Positions 10,101 through 20,580 of a DNA stretch of 64,000 nucleotides are shown here, piece by piece. The notes under the pieces are model-generated. The model saw only the letters and a program-made list of their open reading frames with translations, made no database searches and was not told the DNA's origin. How positions within the stretch are numbered: the first letter of the stretch is position 1; each line of letters opens with the position of its first letter. Made by a program: the position numbers and the translations under genes. Source of the stretch: Chondrosia reniformis (taxonomy: Eukaryota > Porifera > Demospongiae > Chondrillida > Chondrillidae); NCBI GenBank assembly GCA_947172415.1, contig OX359198.1, positions 1,767,401 through 1,831,400 on the forward strand, in the 5' to 3' direction.

Positions 10101-13100
10101 GATAGTGCAAATTTTAAGTTTCAACAAAATTTCAAAAACCCAGTGGCCATGTTGTATAGATGTCTGTGAATGCTGACACAAATGTTTAGCTTCAAATCTT
10201 TCCATTTGATGGAGTTACAGCCCTCAATGTACATTAACTTCTGGTATACAAAGTTAATGTATTGTGAGAGATAGGGCAAATTTTAAGTTTCATCAAAATT
10301 TCAAAAACCTTTTGGTCATGTTGTATAGATGTCTGTGAATGCTGACAAAAAGATGTAGCTTCATATCTCTCCATTTGATGGAGTTACAGCCCTCAATGTA
10401 CATTAAATTCTGGTATACAAAGTTAATGTATTGTGAGAGATAGGGCAAATTTTAAGTTTCATCAAAATTTCAAAAACCTTATGGTCATGTTGTATAGATG
10501 TCTGTGAATGCTGACAAAAAGATTTAGCTTCATATCTCTCCATTTGATGGAGTTACAGCCCTCAATGTACATTAAATTCTGGTATACAAAGTTTATGTAT
10601 TGTAAGAGATAGGGTAAATTTTAAGTTTCAACAAAATTTCAAAAACCCATTGGCCATGTTGTAGAGATGTTTGTGAATGCTGACACAAATGTTTAGCTTC
10701 ATATCTCTCCATTTGATGGAGTTACAGCCCTCAATGTACAATAAATTCTGGTATACAAAGTTAATGTATTGTGAGAGATAGGGCAAATTTTAAGTTTCAT
10801 CAAAATTTCAAAAACCTTATGGTCATGTTGTATAGATGTCTGTGAATGCTGACAAAAAGATTTAGCTTCATATCTCTCCATTTGATGGAGTTACAGCCCT
10901 CAATGTACATTAACTTCTGGTATACAAAGTTAATGTATTGTGAGAGATAGGGCAAATTTTAAGTTTCATCAAAATTTCAAAAACCCAGTGGCCATGTTGT
11001 ATAGATGTCTGTGAATGCTGACACTAATGTTTAGCTTCATATCTCTCCATTTGATGGAGTTACAGCCCTCAATGTGCATTAACTTCTGGTATAGAAAGTT
11101 AATGTATTGTGAGAGATAGGGCAAATTTTAAGTTTCATCAAAATTTAAAAACCCATTGGACATGTTGTATAGATGTCTTGAATGCTGACACAGATGTTTA
11201 GCTTCATATCTCTCCATTTGATGGAGTTACAGCCCTCAATGTACATTAACTTCTGGTATACAAAGTTAATGTATTGTGAGAGATAGGGCAAATTTTAAGT
11301 TTCATCAAAATTTCAAAAACCTTATGGTCATGTTGTATAGATGTCTGTGAATGCTGACAAAAAGATTTAGCTTCATATCTCTCCATTTGATGGAGTTACA
11401 GCCCTCAATGTACATTAACTTCTGGTATACAAAGTTAATGTATTGTGAGAGATAGGGCAAATTTTAAGTTTCATCAAAATTTCAAAAACCCAGTGGCCAT
11501 GTTGTATAGATGTCTGTGAATGCTGACACTAATGTTTAGCTTCATATCTCTCCATTTGATGGAGTTACAGCCCTCAATGTGCATTAACTTCTGGTATAGA
11601 AAGTTAATGTATTGTGAGAGATAGGGCAAATTTTAAGTTTCATCAAAATTTAAAAACCCATTGGACATGTTGTATAGATGTCTTGAATGCTGACACAGAT
11701 GTTTAGCTTCATATCTCTCCATTTGATGGAGTTACAGCCCTCAATGTACATTAACTTCTGGTATACAAAGTTAATGTATTGTGAGAGATAGGGCAAATTT
11801 TAAGTTTCATCAAAATTTCAAAAACCTTTTGGTCATGTTGTATAGATGTCTGTGAATGCTGACAAAAAGATGTAGCTTCATATCTCTCCATTTGATGGAG
11901 TTACAGCCCTCAATGTACATTAAATTCTGGTATACAAAGTTAATGTATTGTGAGAGATAGGGCAAATTTTAAGTTTCATCAAAATTTCAAAAACCTTTTG
12001 ATCATGTTGTATAGATGTCTGTGAATGCTGACAAAAAGATTTAGCTTCCTATCTCTCCATTTGATGGAGTTACAGCCCTCAATGTACATTAAATTCTGGT
12101 ATACAAAGTTAATGTATTGTGAGAGATAGTGCAAATTTTAAGTTTCATCAAAATTTCAAAAACCTTTTGATCATGTTGTATAGATGTCTGTGAATGCTGA
12201 CAAAAAGATTTAGCTTCCTATCTCTCCATTTGATGGAGTTACAGCCCTCAATGTACATTAAATTCTGGTATACAAAGTTAATGTATTGTGAGAGATAGGG
12301 CAAATTTTAAGTTTCATCAAAATTTCAAAAACCCTTTGGTCATGTTGTATAGATGTCTGTGAATGCTGACAAAAAGATGTAGCTTCCTATCTCTCCATTT
12401 GATGGAGTTACAGCCCTCAATGTACATTAACTTCTGGGATACAAAGTTAATGTATTGTGAGAGATAGTGCAAATTTTAAGTTTCAACAAAATTTCAAAAA
12501 CCCAGTGGCCATGTTGTATAGATGTCTGTGAATGCTGACACAAATGTTTAGCTTCAAATCTTTCCATTTGATGGAGTTACAGCCCTCAATGTACATTAAC
12601 TTCTGGTATACAAAGTTAATGTATTGTGAGAGATAGGGCAAATTTTAAGTTTCATCAAAATTTCAAAAACCTTTTGGTCATGTTGTATAGATGTCTGTGA
12701 ATGCTGACAAAAAGATGTAGCTTCATATCTCTCCATTTGATGGAGTTACAGCCCTCAATGTACATTAAATTCTGGTATACAAAGTTAATGTATTGTGAGA
12801 GATAGGGCAAATTTTAAGTTTCATCAAAATTTCAAAAACCTTATGGTCATGTTGTATAGATGTCTGTGAATGCTGACAAAAAGATTTAGCTTCATATCTC
12901 TCCATTTGATGGAGTTACAGCCCTCAATGTACATTAAATTCTGGTATACAAAGTTTATGTATTGTGAGAGATAGGGTAAATTTTAAGTTTCAACAAAATT
13001 TCAAAAACCCATTGGCCATGTTGTAGAGATGTTTGTGAATGCTGACACAAATGTTTAGCTTCATATCTCTCCATTTGATGGAGTTACAGCCCTCAATGTA

Positions 13101-14741
13101 CAATAAATTCTGGTATACAAAGTTAATGTATTGTGAGAGATAGGGCAAATTTTAAGTTTCATCAAAATTTCAAAAACCTTATGGTCATGTTGTATAGATG
13201 TCTGTGAATGCTGACAAAAAGATTTAGCTTCATATCTCTCCATTTGATGGAGTTACAGCCCTCAATGTACATTAACTTCTGGTATACAAAGTTAATGTAT
13301 TGTGAGAGATAGGGCAAATTTTAAGTTTCATCAAAATTTCAAAAACCCAGTGGCCATGTTGTATAGATGTCTGTGAATGCTGACACTAATGTTTAGCTTC
13401 ATATCTCTCCATTTGATGGAGTTACAGCCCTCAATGTGCATTAACTTCTGGTATAGAAAGTTAATGTATTGTGAGAGATAGGGCAAATTTTAAGTTTCAT
13501 CAAAATTTAAAAACCCATTGGACATGTTGTATAGATGTCTTGAATGCTGACACAGATGTTTAGCTTCATATCTCTCCATTTGATGGAGTTACAGCCCTCA
13601 ATGTACATTAACTTCTGGTATACAAAGTTAATGTATTGTGAGAGATAGGGCAAATTTTAAGTTTCATCAAAATTTCAAAAACCTTTTGGTCATGTTGTAT
13701 AGATGTCTGTGAATGCTGACAAAAAGATGTAGCTTCATATCTCTCCATTTGATGGAGTTACAGCCCTCAATGTACATTAAATTCTGGTATACAAAGTTAA
13801 TGTATTGTGAGAGATAGGGCAAATTTTAAGTTTCATCAAAATTTCAAAAACCTTATGGTCATGTTGTATAGATGTCTGTGAATGCTGACAAAAAGATTTA
13901 GCTTCATATCTCTCCATTTGATGGAGTTACAGCCCTCAATGTACATTAAATTCTGGTATACAAAGTTTATGTATTGTAAGAGATAGGGTAAATTTTAAGT
14001 TTCAACAAAATTTCAAAAACCTTTTGGTCATGTTGTATAGATGTCTGTGAATGCTGACAAAAAGATTTAGCTTCATATCTCTCCATTTGATGGAGTTACA
14101 GCCCTCAATGTACATTAACTTCTGGTATACAAAGTTAATGTATTGTGAGAGATAGGGCAAATTTTAAGTTTCATCAAAATTTCAAAAACCCAGTGGCCAT
14201 GTTGTATAGATGTCTGTGAATGCTGACACTAATGTTTAGCTTCATATCTCTCCATTTGATGGAGTTACAGCCCTCAATGTGCATTAACTTCTGGTATAGA
14301 AAGTTAATGTATTGTGAGAGATAGGGCAAATTTTAAGTTTCATCAAAATTTAAAAACCCATTGGACATGTTGTATAGATGTCTTGAATGCTGACACAGAT
14401 GTTTAGCTTCATATCTCTCCATTTGATGGAGTTACAGCCCTCAATGTACATTAACTTCTGGTATACAAAGTTAATGTATTGTGAGAGATAGGGCAAATTT
14501 TAAGTTTCATCAAAATTTCAAAAACCTTTTGGTCATGTTGTATAGATGTCTGTGAATGCTGACAAAAAGATGTAGCTTCATATCTCTCCATTTGATGGAG
14601 TTACAGCCCTCAATGTACATTAAATTCTGGTATACAAAGTTAATGTATTGTGAGAGATAGGGCAAATTTTAAGTTTCATCAAAATTTCAAAAACCTTATG
14701 GTCATGTTGTATAGATGTCTGTGAATGCTGACAAAAAGATT
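7121..14741. repeat. 169-bp satellite array, main block (left)
   Basis: About 45 head-to-tail monomers. TTGTGAGAGA recurs at 8071, 8238, 8407 and 8576, giving 167 or 169 bp; the 167 form lacks one base in each of two places. Each monomer has two dyads: CTCCAT-TTG-ATGGAG and, in one class, TACATTAACTT...AAGTTAATGTA. Longer-range periodicity of 2,362 bp is present. Antisense frames of ~60 codons across monomers are by-products of the repeat. Confidence 0.95.
8658..13382. repeat. Higher-order repeat, 2,362 bp (14 monomers)
   Basis: The rare variant GACACTAATG appears at 8658, 11020 and 13382, exactly 2,362 bp apart. The stretches 10699-10881 and 13061-13243 encode identical antisense frames at the same offset. 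2,362 bp is 14 monomers, so whole groups of monomers were duplicated as units. Confidence 0.75.
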
Positions 14742-14910
14742 CACAGGATGAAAGAGTAGGTTTACAGTTGGTTTCAGTATTAGTGGAAACCACTGAAACC
14801 TACAAGTTGGTGAAGTTATCAGGCTGACTATATATAAGTTTCAGAACTATGCGGATACTTGGCAGAAACCCATGGTTTACAGTTGGTTTCAGTATAGTTT
14901 AAACATGGTG
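14742..14910. repeat. Left subterminal region of the transposon
   Basis: Contains several copies of GGTTTCAGTAT or its complement, including GTGGAAACCACTGAAACC. These resemble transposase-binding subterminal repeats; the matching motif is dense again at 20250-20580. Confidence 0.55.
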
Positions 14911-14990
14911 TATAGTTGGTAAAGGCGATCTTTGTTCTTCACTAGCTGATTCAAGAACGGTTCTCTTTCTCGAGGCAATGATCCACTTAC

Positions 14991-15087
14991 CATCTACATA
15001 AAACTCCTTTTGATGATCTCTGAAGGTGCGCGAGGCTACGAATTCCCTGCAATGCGGACAAAATTCATGATTTACGCTACTAGACAT
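14991..15087 (-). pseudogene. Zinc-finger exon, likely transposase remnant
   Basis: Starts with ATG at 15087 and encodes 32 residues including CPHC-x11-H (FCPHCREFVASRTFRDHQ), a short zinc-binding motif of the kind found at the N-terminus of many DNA transposases. It ends in a strong donor, G/GTAAGTGG, at 14990. Reading through gives a 62-residue frame ending at 14899. The left terminus lies only 160 bp further, so the exons that should follow are missing. I infer an internal deletion that removed the transposase. Confidence 0.45.
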
Positions 15088-15502
15088 TTTCTATTGCCGT
15101 AATCATTTGATACGTGCACGTACGTGGGCGACCCAACAAAATGGACGACTTTGAAGTGCGGTACCCGAATTGCTCTCACAAAGGCCTAAGTTTATGTTTG
15201 TATATCACGCATTCGATCTGGTAATTTTGACTCGAAGTCAGGATGGCTGAACATTAATTAGTAAGTATTTACTTTAGACTTATTATGCTGACACTGTATA
15301 CCAATTTTAATTTGTTGTGCGATTTTTGATCGTACACGGTCCGTGAGTGCTAGTAAAGCCTTAAAATAACGTATCATTAGTTGCTGCCAAGTGAAAGTTC
15401 ATCCAGTTACTTTAATCCGCTTACAAAGGAAGTTCATAGTTCTGTGCCTAACCTAATGAGTTTGCATCTGTCAAGTTTTTGTTCAACAAACGGTACGGAT
15501 CC
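15088..15502. other. Spacer between zinc-finger exon and kinase
   Basis: No gene recognised; probably 3' flank of the kinase gene and 5' flank of the zinc-finger exon. Confidence 0.4.
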
Positions 15503-17457
15503 TCACTGGTTTGTTAATAAAAGTTTAAATGTACTGCTCAAGCCACTTGCATTAGGCCGTTTTAGAGGATTGCTATTCAAACAGTCTGCAGTGGCATTGG
15601 TAATTGAAGAAACTGAGCATACCATTTTAATGCGTTTTAGTACTTTTCCAAATGAATAGATGTCTGTTTTGTAATTCTGGAATATTCTGCCCTCTATTAA
15701 CTCTGGTGCCAGATGTGAGTGATACAACTTGTATTCCTTTTGCTCTTTGACATTCAAGTTGTACTTTTTAACCTTTTTAACTGAGCAAGCTTTTCCAAAG
15801 TCAATGAGGATAGGAGACAGCTTATGAGTACTAGGGGAGATATTGGAAAGGATTATGTTGTCTACCTTTATGTCATTGTGCAAGTGTTGACAGCCATGGA
15901 TGAAGTCCAAAGCTGAGCATATGCCATTGACAATGAATAACCATTGCTTCTCGTTGATGCTTTCTAAGGTAATTCTGTCTCCCCGAAGTAATGTCTGTAA
16001 AGTAAGTACTATACCATGAACATCATAGTACTTGTACACTAAATATGGCAGTGATTTCCTGTCTTGAAAGTATATTCCAAAATAGAATGGTAGGTGAGGG
16101 TGTCCTGTACAAAGTTTCTCAGCTATTAAAGCCTCTTTTGTGATAGAATTTACAGTATTGATACCACTCTTGAATACCTTTACAGCACACAAGGTTGAGC
16201 TAACAATTACTTTGTAGCATGTGGCAAATGTTCCACTACCTAGTGATTGGGCTACATATTAACAGCAATATACAATTAAGCCATATACAGGTAATAGTGA
16301 TAAAATCAGCTTGCATGCTTGAAGGTATGAGTATAATGTATTTAATAACCTTACTAAAGCAACCCTATCTGCACTGTCACTAGGTAACCTAGAGATTAAA
16401 TTTAGCGCAAGCAATAAGCCTGCACATAAATGCCATTAGCCGCTCCCAGCATATACTGGGGTACCAGGTGCAATTACCCAAATATGTTGGATGTCCCGGA
16501 TTCTGGACCAATGGTACTTTATATGCAGGATATACATTATGGTAAGAGAAACGTTTTTACAGTTACCTCCTTAGTTGGAATAGGTTGCTTTAGACCATAT
16601 TGTACAGTTAAATCATTCCTAAATTATATTGTATTGTTATACATTTTGTAGGTCATGAATGCTATCGATAGTCTGAAATGCATGGAGAAGTTTAAAATGG
16701 AAGTTAAATCATTCCTAAATTAGTGTTAACATATTCTAACATATATTCTATTCTTATACATTTTGTAGGTCATGAATGCTACCGATAGTCTGAAATGTAT
16801 GGAGAAGTTTAAAATGGAAGTTAAATCATTCCTAAATTAGTGTTAACATATTTTAACATATATTCTATTCTTATACATTTTGTAGGTCATGAATGCTACC
16901 GAGTCATCAACGACTACAGCATACTGACAGACACATGGATACCATCAGACAGAACCTCAGGCTCTGTCTACAGCACAATGTACTGTTTGACTGTATGTGC
17001 ATATAATGTTCTATGAGTGTGGATGTTTTTTACATATGTAATTAATTAAGATGAAATTTAATGAACTGCACTGTTTGAAATGCAAAATTCTAGATTGACC
17101 ATAAATCAACTTGCCAAATACTACGTGTACCAGTCACTTACCTGCTGCAGTGATGCTACCACAAATTGCTAGCTTATCTAGCACAAGTGTTGGTTGGATC
17201 TTGCATAATTTAGAATTAGAAGTGGCCAATTGACAAGTGGCAGCAACTGGTAAGGTTTTGGCCACAGTTTTACAAACATTCTGTAAAGTTAATAGGTCTG
17301 TTTTGACTTGCTTTAATTGCTGCTGCTTCAGGTGCAGCTCTCTCAACTTCTGTGCAGTCTTAGCCCTTAGTTGTTTCTTCCTCTGACGATTTTTCATTTT
17401 TTTAGATCTTTTCACTACAAAGGAAGTTTTCTGTAGCTGTCTATTCATGAATTCCAC
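15503..17457 (-). CDS. Protein kinase carried by the transposon (2 exons)
   Basis: Exon 1 is 17457-17142, ending CAG/GTAAGT; exon 2 is 16251-15503, preceded by ATATGTAG. Phases match (one base, G, joined to CC) and the product is ~354 residues. Exon 1 encodes a Lys/Arg/Gln-rich coiled coil (KLRELHLKQQQLKQ). Exon 2 encodes a complete kinase domain: Gly loop GSGTF, Lys in CAVKVF, Glu in EALIAEK, catalytic loop HNDIKVDN, DFG (LIDFGKAC), APE (HLAPE), DIYSFG and a late RP. All residues needed for phosphotransfer are visible, so it is likely an active Ser/Thr-type kinase; its substrate is unknown. A 200 bp gap separates it from the divergent plus-strand gene. Confidence 0.8.
16430..17016 (+). pseudogene. 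Two-exon fragment in the kinase intron
   Basis: Exon 16430-16541 ends TTATG/GTAAGAG; exon 16886-17016 follows TTTTGTAG. Joined, they read ...YMQDIHYGHECYRVINDYS..., in frame, ending at TGA 17014-17016 or spliced at ACT/GTATGT near 16992. The family is not recognised. It lies antisense in the intron of the kinase gene. The start of exon 2 exists in two extra decayed copies just upstream. Confidence 0.35.
16651..16900. repeat. 118-bp tandem repeat around a duplicated 3' splice site
   Basis: GTCATGAATGCTA preceded by CATTTTGTAG starts at 16651, 16769 and 16887. The first two copies run into an in-frame TAG after CTATCGA or CTACCGA; the third continues as an open exon. Confidence 0.7.
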
Positions 17458-17657
17458 GTCTTTTTACGTTGCCCGCGCCCGCGATTTATGTGACTTCATT
17501 CGTGGAGCTCGTGATATTAAGGTTTCAGCAGTTTTTGTGATCTAATCCTAATGATTTCATTGATATGAAAACTGAAAAGCGCGGTAAAGTCAGTTTAGCT
17601 TAATCGCCCCTTTTTTAAAGAAGCAGTGAGCGATTTTTTGATCGTTAAATTGGCATC
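17458..17657. promoter_or_regulatory. Bidirectional promoter gap
   Basis: The 200 bp between the start codons of the two divergent transposon genes. It is less AT-rich near 17470-17510 (CCCGCGCCCGCGA) than its surroundings. The promoter role is inferred from position. Confidence 0.4.
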
Positions 17658-20121
17658 ATGTCTGCTACCCCGGATTTGCTATCCTCTAATGAAGAACTCG
17701 CAACTCTATTGCAACAAAATATGGCACAAATGAGAGGGCTAGTTGAAGAAACAAAACGATTAAAAGAGCAGCTGCAGAATCAGCAACTACAACTCTCCCC
17801 AATTGCTGCCAGTTCACCTAATAATTCAGTGATTCAAATTTGCAAGCCAAGCTTAAAAATTAAAGTAGGTACATTACTAAACTATACAATGCATTAACTG
17901 CAACTAATTTTAACATCTATATGCCTTGTCAAAGTTCGACTTTAACCGTTCTACCATTTGATATTATATTGACTTATCATTTAGTACACGCTATAATTGA
18001 AAATCAACGCCTATAATGTCTTAAGATACAAATCAAACTTCTGTCCCTCAATATTGATATTACGTACGTTATTACTCACTACAAGAAAGTCATAATCGTC
18101 CTACAAAAAAACGTTCCTCGTTCCGCCTTTACAAATTTCGTCAGATCTACTTGACGGCAGGCACATCGATCTTCAAGACTATATACGTTTACTATATTAC
18201 GTAATCAGACTAAGTCTCGAGGTGATTACGTCATATAAATAACATCATAAAACGTAATTAACAATGGATTATTAATTCGTCGATTTTTCTAAAGAATTCA
18301 GAGACATTTAAATAGCCTATTGAATGCTTACATTGTTAAGAGATTTTATCTAAAAAAGATTGTCATATTCTGTTGTGCGTGACGCAAGATGTCTACGTGT
18401 GTCTGAAGAAAATGGCGTCCTAAAACGTCAACAATATTCTAGCCTAAAATCGACAGCAAAAACTACTAAAGGCTCTTTTGTATTGCTAATCGTCTTAGCA
18501 TAAATATTTAAAGTTAAAAATGTAGGCATATTAGCAAGGAAATGGCATTATCTATCAAAAGCGCTTAAAAGACTATCCTGCCTTAAACCCGCCATTTTAC
18601 TATTTCGTAGGTAACCGGAAGTCAGTATATTAGCCATATGTACATATTAGATGACCCTATAATTGCTACATAAGCATTGCAAGCTTGTTTTGGATGCTAA
18701 AAAGCATCCAAGTAATTTGAGTAAACCTCTCCAGTGCGGCCACAAGTTTTTTTTAACAGAAATTACTTGTTTTAACTTGAATTATTTGTTTTCTGAAAAT
18801 GTTTGTGTAGAAGGTGCAGTTTTTAATTAAATTGCATCATCCAGTTATATACACTGCATAAATTGTCAATTATGTAGTCAGTTGAAAAGCTCAACTAGGT
18901 GGCCAGCAGTGACATGACTACTATTAGGGACCTATAGCTTTACTCCAGTAGGCCTTATGTTTAGCATGTTTTCAAGACATACCTATAAAGTAAATAGGCA
19001 TATATCTTCATATTCTGTGAAAATATATATACTGGCCTATAGTTGTACTTTTTGGTTTACAATAAATTCAAGTAAAAGATATATATAATTAATATATAAT
19101 TCATATAATAACTATATGCTAATGTGCTATATATAGCACATTTCTTCCTGAATTTATTAACTCTTTTGATTCTAATATAATTCTGTTTTGTAGGCAGCTG
19201 TGCACACTGTTTACAGACAGCTAAGTAATGATCAAGAAAATCAAGTATGGGATTTTGAACTAACGTGAGTATAAATTACATATTCTATACTCATCAACAG
19301 CATACTAGAAATTCCTTATTTTGTTGTAGTTTTTCAGGACCACAAAACATCCAGGGAACCCAAAAGCTAATAAAAGAAACTCGTGCTTTCCTGGACTGTA
19401 GTGAAATCAGTGAATCTGAAATTAAAAGTAATTGATCGTAATTTGATCTATATACATTGTGTAAATTATTTATAAATTATATATACTGTTAGCTGCTTGT
19501 GCAACCTACTTTAAAAGTTTAAAGGAAGATTTTAAAAGAAAAAATGAAAATATCATTGATTCTAATAGAGAGAAGAATAAGAAAAGGAAGAGGCTCAGAA
19601 ATGTATTTATGCTTTCTAAGTTATCAAGTGTAATTGATTAAGTTTTATCTGCTTTTATTGCAAATTCCAGAAGTTAAAACAGAGGAAGACAATGTTGAGC
19701 AAAACAGCCATTTTGCATAAGTGGGACAATACCATGATGGAGCAGGTCCAGTCTTTGATGACATGTGATTACATGTCATCAGAGGAATCGGGAACAGAAG
19801 GTGGTCAGCCAGTGTTTTTAGGAAGAAGCTTCTGTGGCTTAAGAAGAAGTATCGGAAGGCTTTTAGAAAAATAGACAATGTTACTCAAGCTGGTAAACTA
19901 AATTAAATTTCTATCTAAATGAGTAGTATTATATATATCTAAATTTCTATGTAGAAAAGTCCTCTGTTTCCAGAAAAAAAACGCTGAAAAGAGTGAACAG
20001 GCAGGTTGCAAGTGGCAGACCCAAGCCAGCTGATGTCCCTAGTTGGGCTGTAGTGGAGGAAGAAACACAGATTGAAGATGAAGAAGCCTCTGAATTGACC
20101 CAAATAACTGATCATGAGTAA
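17658..20121 (+). pseudogene. Coiled-coil/basic accessory protein of the transposon (6 exons, frameshift)
   Basis: Exons: 17658-17864, 19194-19264, 19330-19427, 19493-19602, 19671-19892, 19955-20121, all with GT-AG borders. Phases agree except in exon 5. The product starts with a coiled coil (ETKRLKEQLQNQQLQL), then a stretch ending WDFELTFSG, a basic segment (REKNKKRKRLR), DYMSSEESG, a KKLLWLKKKYRKAF motif and an acidic tail. In exon 5 the frame with DYMSSEESG meets a stop at 19872-19874, whereas the next frame gives KKLLWLKKKYRKAF and joins exon 6 in phase, so one base has been lost or gained near 19815-19830. I do not recognise the family with certainty; a basic, coiled-coil protein beside a transposase gene may bind the element's ends. 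Confidence 0.55.
17865..19193 (+). other. Intron 1 of the transposon accessory gene
   Basis: 1.33 kb between GTAGGT and TTTTGTAG; no nested gene seen. Confidence 0.5.
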
Positions 20122-20249
20122 CTTAAAACGCTTCTATATATCTATATATTTGTCTGTTTTCATTGCATTTGGTTTATGCATTATTATATCTTTTTCTGAA
20201 ACTGATGGTACGCAAATAAATATTTAAAGTTTATGTATAATTATATAAG

Positions 20250-20580
20250 GTAAAACCTATGAAGAAACCTAAAGGATTATGAGGTATCTTCAAAGTTTCC
20301 TCTTCTTAAAGCCATTTAAACCAGTTGAAACCTATAAAGAAACCTGAGGTATCTTAAAGTTTCTTCTTCTTAAACCCATTCAAACCATAGGTTTCTAGCT
20401 TGCAGAAACTGCTGGATTTGGCGGATGCACTTGCAGACACCTTTGCAGAAACCTCTGAAACCTAACTTTTTGAAGGTTTCAGCAATTACTGATATGTTAC
20501 TGAAATCAAGTGGATTCTTATGAGATCTGATAGGTTTCAGTCGGGTTCATTATGGCAGAAACCTGTCAACACATCCTGTG
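20250..20580. repeat. Right subterminal region of the transposon
   Basis: Many GAAACCT/AGGTTTC motifs (for example AAACCTATGAAGAAACCT and GCAGAAACCTGTC) ending in CATCCTGTG. Confidence 0.6.

Larger units (their letters stand above)
14742..20580. mobile_element. CACTA (En/Spm)-like DNA transposon, 5.84 kb
   Basis: The element interrupts a satellite monomer: the left flank ends AAAAAGATT and the right flank resumes ATTTAGCTTC, so ATT (14739-14741 and 20581-20583) is a 3-bp target duplication. The termini are CACAGGATG and CATCCTGTG. Both ends are rich in short GGTTTC/GAAACC motifs, like the subterminal repeats of CACTA elements. A 3-bp duplication and CAC-type ends are typical of the CACTA superfamily; assignment is inferred because no TNP2-type transposase is complete here. 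The cargo is a kinase gene, a divergent coiled-coil gene and a zinc-finger exon. Confidence 0.75.

Noticed and set aside
10699..13243. Antisense frames of ~60-85 codons starting MERYEAK in the satellite
   Set aside because: They recur because monomers repeat. The 169-bp period is not a multiple of three, so no frame can continue across the array, and there is no splice or codon signal.
15381..15659. Plus-strand frame of 92 codons
   Set aside because: It is antisense to the C-terminal end of the kinase exon, which has clear kinase motifs.
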